This document shows positions 22,664 to 26,956 of a stretch of DNA of 26,956 bases, in pieces (positions within the stretch are counted from its first letter, which is position 1; each line of letters opens with the position of its first letter). Made by a program: the position numbers and the translations under genes. Under the pieces are notes generated by a model. The model worked only from the letters and a program-made list of their open reading frames with translations. It did no database searches and had not been told where the DNA came from. Origin of the DNA: Chloroflexota bacterium (GTDB taxonomy: Bacteria > Chloroflexota > Ktedonobacteria > Ktedonobacterales > Ktedonobacteraceae); assembly GCA_902812455.1 (NCBI GenBank), contig CADDZH010000073.1, positions 1 through 26,956 on the forward strand. Reading direction: 5' to 3'.

Positions 22664-24751
22664 ATGCACTGGCATTTCACCCTTTATGTGTTACCCATAA
22701 TGATCGCAGCAGGTATATCGGCTGCACTCGCGCGCTTCGCCTGGCGTCGCCGTCCCGCGCCCGGCGCAACCCCTTTTGCCCTGCTCATGCTGGCGGTGGC
22801 TGAATGGTCACTCGCCTATGCATTGGAACTGGTCAGCCCGAATGTAGGCCTCACGCTCTTTTGGGATAATATTGGCTGGTTTGGCGCCGCCAGCGCGCCT
22901 TCGCTCTGGCTGGCCTTCGCGCTCCAATATACCGGCCGGGCCAGATGGCTGACACGGCGCAACATAGCCTTCCTGTTCGTTGAGCCTCTCATCACCCTCT
23001 TACTCGTCTGGACCTGGCCATTCCAGGGGATACTCGAAAGTAATTTCCGGTTGGATGCCAGCCAGCCGTTCTCGGCCCTGGTGATGACCTATGGCCCCTG
23101 GTACTGGGTCAATATAGGCTATTCCTACCTGCTACTCCTTCTTGGCGCTATCTTCATCTGCGTACTCATCGTAACCCTTATGCGCTCGGCTCAGCTCTAT
23201 CGCGGCCAGGCCCTCGCCCTGCTAGTTGCCGTGGCAGCACCCTGGGTTGGCAATGCGTTAACCGTCTTCGGCCTGAACCCTCTCCATCACCTGGATCTCA
23301 CCCCTTTCGCCTTTACCATCACCGGTATAGCTATGGCCGGGAGCCTGTTTGGCTTCCGCCTGCTCGACATCGTGCCTGTCGCACGCGAGATGGTGCTCGA
23401 AAACATGAGTGATGCCGTGATTGTCGTGGACGAGCAAAACCGCATCGTTGATATCAATCAGGCTGCGCAACGCCTTGCCAACTGTACAGCCTCAGAGGCA
23501 GTCGCTCGCCCGTTCGCACAGGTATTCTCCGCCTGGCCGGAGCTTGTCCAACGCTACGAGTGCTCAACCGGCAGGCACGTAGAGGTTGTCCTGGGCGAGG
23601 ACGAGGCCCGGCGCTACTTTGACCTGCATATTACCCCTCTGCATCGCCGCAATGGCCATCTCTCGATTACCGGCTGGCTGATCGTCTTGAATGATATCAC
23701 CCAGTATAAGCGGGCAGAAAGGGCGCTCAGCGAGAGCGAAGAACGCTTCCGCAACATTTTTGAAGAAGCCCCCATCGGCATGGCTGTTGTGGGGCTGGAC
23801 GGCTCCCTCTTGCAGGTAAATAAAGCTTTCTGTGACATGCTGGGCTATCAGCAACAAGAACTGGCAGCACGCAACCTTGCGACTCTTACTCACCCAGAGG
23901 ACATTGGCAAGGACAGCCTTCTTGCCGCCCAGGTGCACAAAGGAGGGATTAGCAGCTATAAAGTAGAGAAACGCTATCTCATGAAGAATGGCGAAACCCT
24001 CTGGGCCGATCTCACCGTAACCATGCTTCGCAACCATGACGGCCAGGCCATCGGTACCTTGATGATGCTTGAGAACATCTTCGAGCGCAAGCGAGCCAAA
24101 TTGCTCGAGGAGGAGCGCCACCACGTCGCCTATGAACTACACGATGGACTGGCCCAGGTTGCAGCCAGCGCTCATCAACACCTGCAAGCCTTTGCCAATC
24201 ATTATCGCCCACGCTCCCCCCAGGCAAGGCAGGAGCTTGACCGCGCGCTACAGCTCGCGCAGCTCTCGGTCAAGGAAGCCCGCCGGCTCATCGCCGGCTT
24301 GCGCCCCACCGCCCTGAACGACTTTGGTCTGGCTACAGCCTTGCGCCTGCAAGTCGAAGCGCTCCGTACTGACGGCTGGACCATCACCTACCATGAAACG
24401 CTCGGCTCAGAACGCCTCCCTCCCGCCATCGAAACAACCCTCTTCTGGGTCGCACAAGAAGCCCTTACCAATATACGCAAGCACGCTCACACCACTCGCG
24501 TCCATCTTTCGCTCGAGCGCCAAGAGTCTACCGCCCGCTTAGAGGTGCAGGATTGGGGCCAGGGCTTCGAGCCTCTGGTCGTGCTCCGCGGGGCTCTGCC
24601 CGGCGAGCACCTTGGACTGCGCGAAATGGAGGAACGCGCCGAGCTTGTCGGCGGTCGCCTCATCGTCTCCAGCAGGCCAGGTATCGGTACTCTTATAGTT
24701 GCCGTCGTCCCCCTGTTCTCATCTACTCTTGAGAGGAGTACTGTTCCATGA
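22664..24751 (+). CDS. NarL-type sensor histidine kinase with 7TM N-terminus and two PAS domains
   Basis: The 695-residue protein has seven predicted membrane helices (about 1-235, of the histidine-kinase 7TM N-terminal type), two PAS-like regions (about 245-345 and 357-475; DNITQYKRAE and NIFERKRAKL are linkers), a HisKA_3 dimerisation/phospho-acceptor motif ELHDGLAQ with H493, and a HATPase_c domain with QEALTNIRKHA (598-608), DWGQGF (630-635) and GLREMEERAELVGG (651-664). It should autophosphorylate H493 and pass phosphate to the response regulator encoded next, whose ATG overlaps its stop codon. The signal is unknown. A GGGAG site four bases upstream supports this ATG. Confidence 0.93.
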   Translation: MHWHFTLYVLPIMIAAGISAALARFAWRRRPAPGATPFALLMLAVAEWSLAYALELVSPNVGLTLFWDNIGWFGAASAPSLWLAFALQYTGRARWLTRRNIAFLFVEPLITLLLVWTWPFQGILESNFRLDASQPFSALVMTYGPWYWVNIGYSYLLLLLGAIFICVLIVTLMRSAQLYRGQALALLVAVAAPWVGNALTVFGLNPLHHLDLTPFAFTITGIAMAGSLFGFRLLDIVPVAREMVLENMSDAVIVVDEQNRIVDINQAAQRLANCTASEAVARPFAQVFSAWPELVQRYECSTGRHVEVVLGEDEARRYFDLHITPLHRRNGHLSITGWLIVLNDITQYKRAERALSESEERFRNIFEEAPIGMAVVGLDGSLLQVNKAFCDMLGYQQQELAARNLATLTHPEDIGKDSLLAAQVHKGGISSYKVEKRYLMKNGETLWADLTVTMLRNHDGQAIGTLMMLENIFERKRAKLLEEERHHVAYELHDGLAQVAASAHQHLQAFANHYRPRSPQARQELDRALQLAQLSVKEARRLIAGLRPTALNDFGLATALRLQVEALRTDGWTITYHETLGSERLPPAIETTLFWVAQEALTNIRKHAHTTRVHLSLERQESTARLEVQDWGQGFEPLVVLRGALPGEHLGLREMEERAELVGGRLIVSSRPGIGTLIVAVVPLFSSTLERSTVP

Positions 24752-25482
24752 GCACTGATTCATCATCCCAATCTCAGCAAAAATCTAAAACAGCGCGCCT
24801 GGTCATCGTTGACGACCACGAGCTTGCCAGGGCCGGCCTGCGCGCTATGCTCACCGGCCAGCGCGGCCTGGAACTGGTTGGCGAGGCAAAAAATGGCCGC
24901 GAGGCGGTCGAACTTTGCCGGCGCTTGCAGCCAGACCTGGCCTTGATCGATGTGCGCATGCCAGAACTGGATGGCCTGGCAACCTGTCGCGCCATTAAGA
25001 TGGCATGCCCTGCTACCAGACTCATCCTCATAACCATACACGAAAATCCTGAGTACTTACTTGAGGCCCTCAAGGCCGGCGCCGCTGCCTACCTGCTCAA
25101 AGACATTACCCAGCGCGAACTCATCGAAACAGTGCGCTGCGTCTTGCGAGGCGATTCGATCTTAAACAAGGAACTCATCATCCGCCTCCTGGGCCACGTA
25201 GCCAGCCAGGCACCCAGGCAGCCACCGCTCCTGCTGGAACCACTCTCCTCTCGCGAGCGCGAAGTCCTGCAACTGCTCTCTCAGGGCCAGACCAATCGCG
25301 AGATTGCCCGTAATTTGACGCTTAGTGTGGGCACAGTCAAAAATCATGTCGAGCACATCCTCGACAAACTTGGCGTCTCTGATCGCACTCAAGCCGCCGT
25401 GCGTGCCCTCGAACTCGGTCTGCTCCAGTTCCCCGCCGGCTCGAATGGCGAAATCATCAATTTCCCCCCCTCAGCCCACTAA
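24748..25482 (+). CDS. NarL/FixJ family response regulator
   Basis: The 244-residue protein has a receiver domain with the acidic pair D22/D23, phospho-acceptor D68 in LIDVRMPELDG, and K118, followed by a LuxR-type helix-turn-helix (about 166-226; LSSREREVLQLLSQGQTNREIA... KNHVEHIL). It is the partner of the kinase just upstream; the ATG overlaps the kinase stop by four bases (ATGA), which implies coupled translation. Target genes cannot be told from sequence, although an inverted pair of GCCATATGGC palindromes lies just after it. It is a complete gene with normal length. Confidence 0.95.
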   Translation: MSTDSSSQSQQKSKTARLVIVDDHELARAGLRAMLTGQRGLELVGEAKNGREAVELCRRLQPDLALIDVRMPELDGLATCRAIKMACPATRLILITIHENPEYLLEALKAGAAAYLLKDITQRELIETVRCVLRGDSILNKELIIRLLGHVASQAPRQPPLLLEPLSSREREVLQLLSQGQTNREIARNLTLSVGTVKNHVEHILDKLGVSDRTQAAVRALELGLLQFPAGSNGEIINFPPSAH

Positions 25483-25487
25483 AAAAT

Positions 25488-25524
25488 ATGCCATATGGCC
25501 TATGAAAAACTAGCCATATGGCAT
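25488..25524. terminator. 12-bp hairpin built of two GCCATATGGC palindromes
   Basis: ATGCCATATGGC (25488-25499) pairs perfectly with GCCATATGGCAT (25513-25524) over a 13-nt loop, starting six bases after the response regulator stop codon. On the minus strand it is followed by T-runs (TTTTTT), on the plus strand it is not. It may end the two-component operon, or the two palindromes may be protein-binding sites. Confidence 0.5.
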
Positions 25525-25600
25525 TAGCTAAAGCTCTTCATGTATCCTATACTATAAATGTACTGGTGGTTACCCAGTAACAGGCATGCAAACCTGATTG

Positions 25601-25684
25601 GCGCCCACAGGGAACCGCCTCTACTGTGTGTCGCAGGGGGGACTTTAGCGCGCACAGTAGGGGTGGTTCCTTGCGGTTGCCCCC
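25601..25684. repeat. Inverted pair of GTAGGGGC-type hairpin elements
   Basis: GTAGGGGTGGTTCC..TTGC..GCCCC (25657-25684) and, inverted, the sequence 25601-25631 (read on the minus strand CACAGTAGAGGCGGTTCC) are related to the other GTAGGGGC elements. Together they form an inverted repeat (about 25610-25631 with 25650-25671). No gene lies in the 400-bp gap from 25483 to 25889. Confidence 0.5.
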
Positions 25685-25751
25685 GTTTTGTCAGCACAGC
25701 TTACTACTACCCATCTTCACTGTCAAGCAAAAAAGAAAAAATAATTACCCC

Positions 25752-25780
25752 TTGCTTGTTTCAAATTTTTATGGTATACT
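25752..25780 (+). promoter_or_regulatory. Promoter of the RepA-like ATPase gene
   Basis: A -35 TTGCTT (25752-25757) and a -10 TATACT (25775-25780) with an extended TGG before it are spaced by 17 bases. It lies in an AT-rich stretch; transcription would start near 25787, about 100 nt before the ATG. Confidence 0.65.
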
Positions 25781-25889
25781 CTTCTTAAAGCAACCAGGCA
25801 GCAATTCCTCCTGCCAGCACCACCTGTTCCTCTTCTACCGTCTTCACCAGTATCGTCGATTCTCCTAGTCTCCACGAAAGGTTTCCCGC

Positions 25890-26939
25890 ATGTCTCTCTT
25901 CGACCAGCACCTCGCCCGCTTCTCCCTCAACAACGTCACCTCGCGCCCACTGCACTGGCTCTGGCACCAGCGCATCCCCCTGGCTCATCTGACCGTCCTC
26001 TATGGCCTGCCCGGTTCTGGCCTCTCCCTGCTCAGCCTTACCCTGGCTGCCATCGTCACCTCCGGTCGCTCCTGGCCCGATGGCTCTCCCTGCTCCCAGG
26101 GCCACGTCGTCCTCGTCGCCCCCTCCGACTCCCCTGCTCACTCCATCAAACCTCGCCTCGAAGCCGCTGGCGGCGACCCTTCTCGCATCCTCTTGCTCAA
26201 TACCGTCACGGCCCCTGCTCCCACCTCCTCTCGTCGCAACCATTCCTCGCTCGACTCTCAACCGGCCAGCACCACCATCGAACGCCCCTTCTCCTTTGCG
26301 GAGGACCTGCCCTTGCTGGAAGACGTTATCCGTCGCTCCAGCGCCCAGCTCGTCATCCTCGACTCGCCTGAGCTTACGCGCGAGTCCCTCCTGCGCCCAC
26401 TTTTGCCTCGCCTGGCTCACCTGGCTGCCCAGACCGGTTGCGCCATCCTGCTCGTGCGCCCGCTCACCAAATCCTTGCCGCAAAATCTCGACCCTTCCCG
26501 CCTGCACGCGCTTCCCAACCTGGCTGCCGTTCATAGCGCCCTCTTGCTGGCTCCTCATCCCGATGACGAGCAGTCTCGCTTGCTCCTTGCCGTCAAACAC
26601 AGCCTCTCGCTGGCCCCAGTCACTCTCGCTCTGGCCATCAGCGAGCAAACCGCTGGTCTGGCTGTCCCTATTATCTCCTGGCAAGGTGAGTTCAGCTTTC
26701 CTCCCTCCGCAACGCAGCAAGCTCAGGAGGAGCAGGCCAGTATGCGGCAAACGCTCCTTGGGCTCCTGCAGGCCAACGATACCCCGCTCACCCGTGACAT
26801 CCTGCTTCGCCTCTTCGGCAACGACCCTCCCGTTCACCGCTTGCTCCAGCGCCTGCTTCTCTCCCAGGAGATCGTCTCGCCCGCCCCCGATCTCTTCACG
26901 ACCCCCAATCATCCCTGCCTGCAACAATTTGAACCGTAG
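25890..26939 (+). CDS. RepA-like AAA ATPase family protein with degenerate P-loop
   Basis: The 349-residue protein aligns by motif with the AAA_25/RepA-like RecA-fold ATPase family, often found in plasmid and phage replication or in DNA-repair contexts: TVLYGLPGSGLSLLSLTLAA (35-54), GRSWPDG, GHVVLVAPSDSPAHSIKPRLEAAGGDPSRILLL, AQLVILDSP (152-160, Walker B with D158) and later NLAAVHSALLLAPHPDDEQSRLLLAVKHSL (210-240). The Walker A lysine is replaced by Leu45 (GSGLS), and the usual SAED-type segment is APSDS, so ATP hydrolysis is doubtful. A winged-helix-like C-terminus (about 270-349) may bind DNA. GAAAGG precedes the ATG by eight bases. The stop codon at 26937 lies on the start of another composite repeat. 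Confidence 0.8.
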   Translation: MSLFDQHLARFSLNNVTSRPLHWLWHQRIPLAHLTVLYGLPGSGLSLLSLTLAAIVTSGRSWPDGSPCSQGHVVLVAPSDSPAHSIKPRLEAAGGDPSRILLLNTVTAPAPTSSRRNHSSLDSQPASTTIERPFSFAEDLPLLEDVIRRSSAQLVILDSPELTRESLLRPLLPRLAHLAAQTGCAILLVRPLTKSLPQNLDPSRLHALPNLAAVHSALLLAPHPDDEQSRLLLAVKHSLSLAPVTLALAISEQTAGLAVPIISWQGEFSFPPSATQQAQEEQASMRQTLLGLLQANDTPLTRDILLRLFGNDPPVHRLLQRLLLSQEIVSPAPDLFTTPNHPCLQQFEP

Positions 26940-26956
26940 AGGCCCGATTATGATTG
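26937..26956 (+). repeat. Start of another composite repeat at the right edge
   Basis: The last 20 bases (GTAGAGGCCCGATTATGATTG, beginning at the stop codon at 26937) resemble 14754-14773 at the left side of the composite element near 14753. Only the first part lies in the window, so the match is short. Confidence 0.35.

Noticed and set aside
25785..26927. 380-residue minus-strand open frame opposite the RepA-like gene
   Set aside because: Low-complexity Gly/Glu/Arg/Gln composition and no recognisable motifs. The plus strand has a promoter, ribosome site and family motifs, so this is a shadow of the strong codon bias.
1..26956. tRNA or rRNA genes
   Set aside because: Looked for conserved T-arm motifs such as GGTTCGAATCC and for rRNA signatures by eye; the only GGTTCAAA matches lie in the composite repeats. 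A tRNAscan-SE run would settle it.

Overview
The window looks like chromosomal DNA from a spore-forming, filament-type bacterium of the Chloroflexota (Ktedonobacteria-like). This is an inference from the gene set: prkA/yhbH/spoVR sporulation-stress genes, a zinc-ribbon/FHA protein, a 7TM NarL-type sensor kinase, a Thr/Pro-rich lipoprotein, many GTG starts and abundant intergenic hairpin repeats. It is not proven by a marker such as 16S rRNA. No rRNA, tRNA, CRISPR array or complete insertion sequence was seen.

Layout. 1-1700 (+): a repeat arm at the edge, a consensus promoter, two small two-helix membrane proteins, then a SnoaL-like cyclase-fold protein. 1700-4230 (-): an MTA/SAH-nucleosidase-family protein, prmC and a DUF2203 protein, with a 260-bp composite repeat between the first two. 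4538-5149 (+): a cytoplasmic sulfite-oxidase-like molybdoenzyme, convergent with the next block across a hairpin terminator. 5238-11234 (-): prkA, yhbH and spoVR. The prkA gene carries an in-frame 420-residue intein with a LAGLIDADG endonuclease. Upstream of prkA is a 460-bp gap with a near-consensus promoter and an intrinsic terminator, which suggests a ~250-nt structured RNA or an attenuated leader. 11754-12587 (-): SAM hydrolase (DUF62 family). 12961-14732 (+): a pseudo-receiver protein with a long disordered linker and a duplicated C-terminal module. 14999-18600 (-): a GlsB/YeaQ-type membrane protein, an FAD-dependent desaturase-like oxidoreductase and a zinc-ribbon/FHA protein. 19017-19778 (-): a lipoprotein. 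20326-22404 (+): dnaA and an RpiB-family isomerase. 22664-25482 (+): an overlapping sensor kinase/response regulator pair. 25890-26939 (+): a RepA-like ATPase whose P-loop lysine is missing.

The gaps between genes are unusually rich in dispersed palindromic elements. At least three kinds recur: composite elements built from a common GAGCGAAGCGAA hairpin core inside one of two different pairs of inverted arms; GTAGGGGC hairpins whose arms differ in sequence but stay complementary; and longer blocks starting TCGCCTGTAGGG. Several composites lie 15-30 nt upstream of start codons.

Functionally, prkA-yhbH-spoVR is a known stationary-phase/sporulation cluster. The MTAN-like protein and SAM hydrolase both belong to S-adenosylmethionine turnover but are 9 kb apart. 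The kinase/regulator pair is a conventional two-component system with unknown signal. The strongest points for follow-up are the PrkA intein, the RNA candidate upstream of prkA, and the modular repeats.
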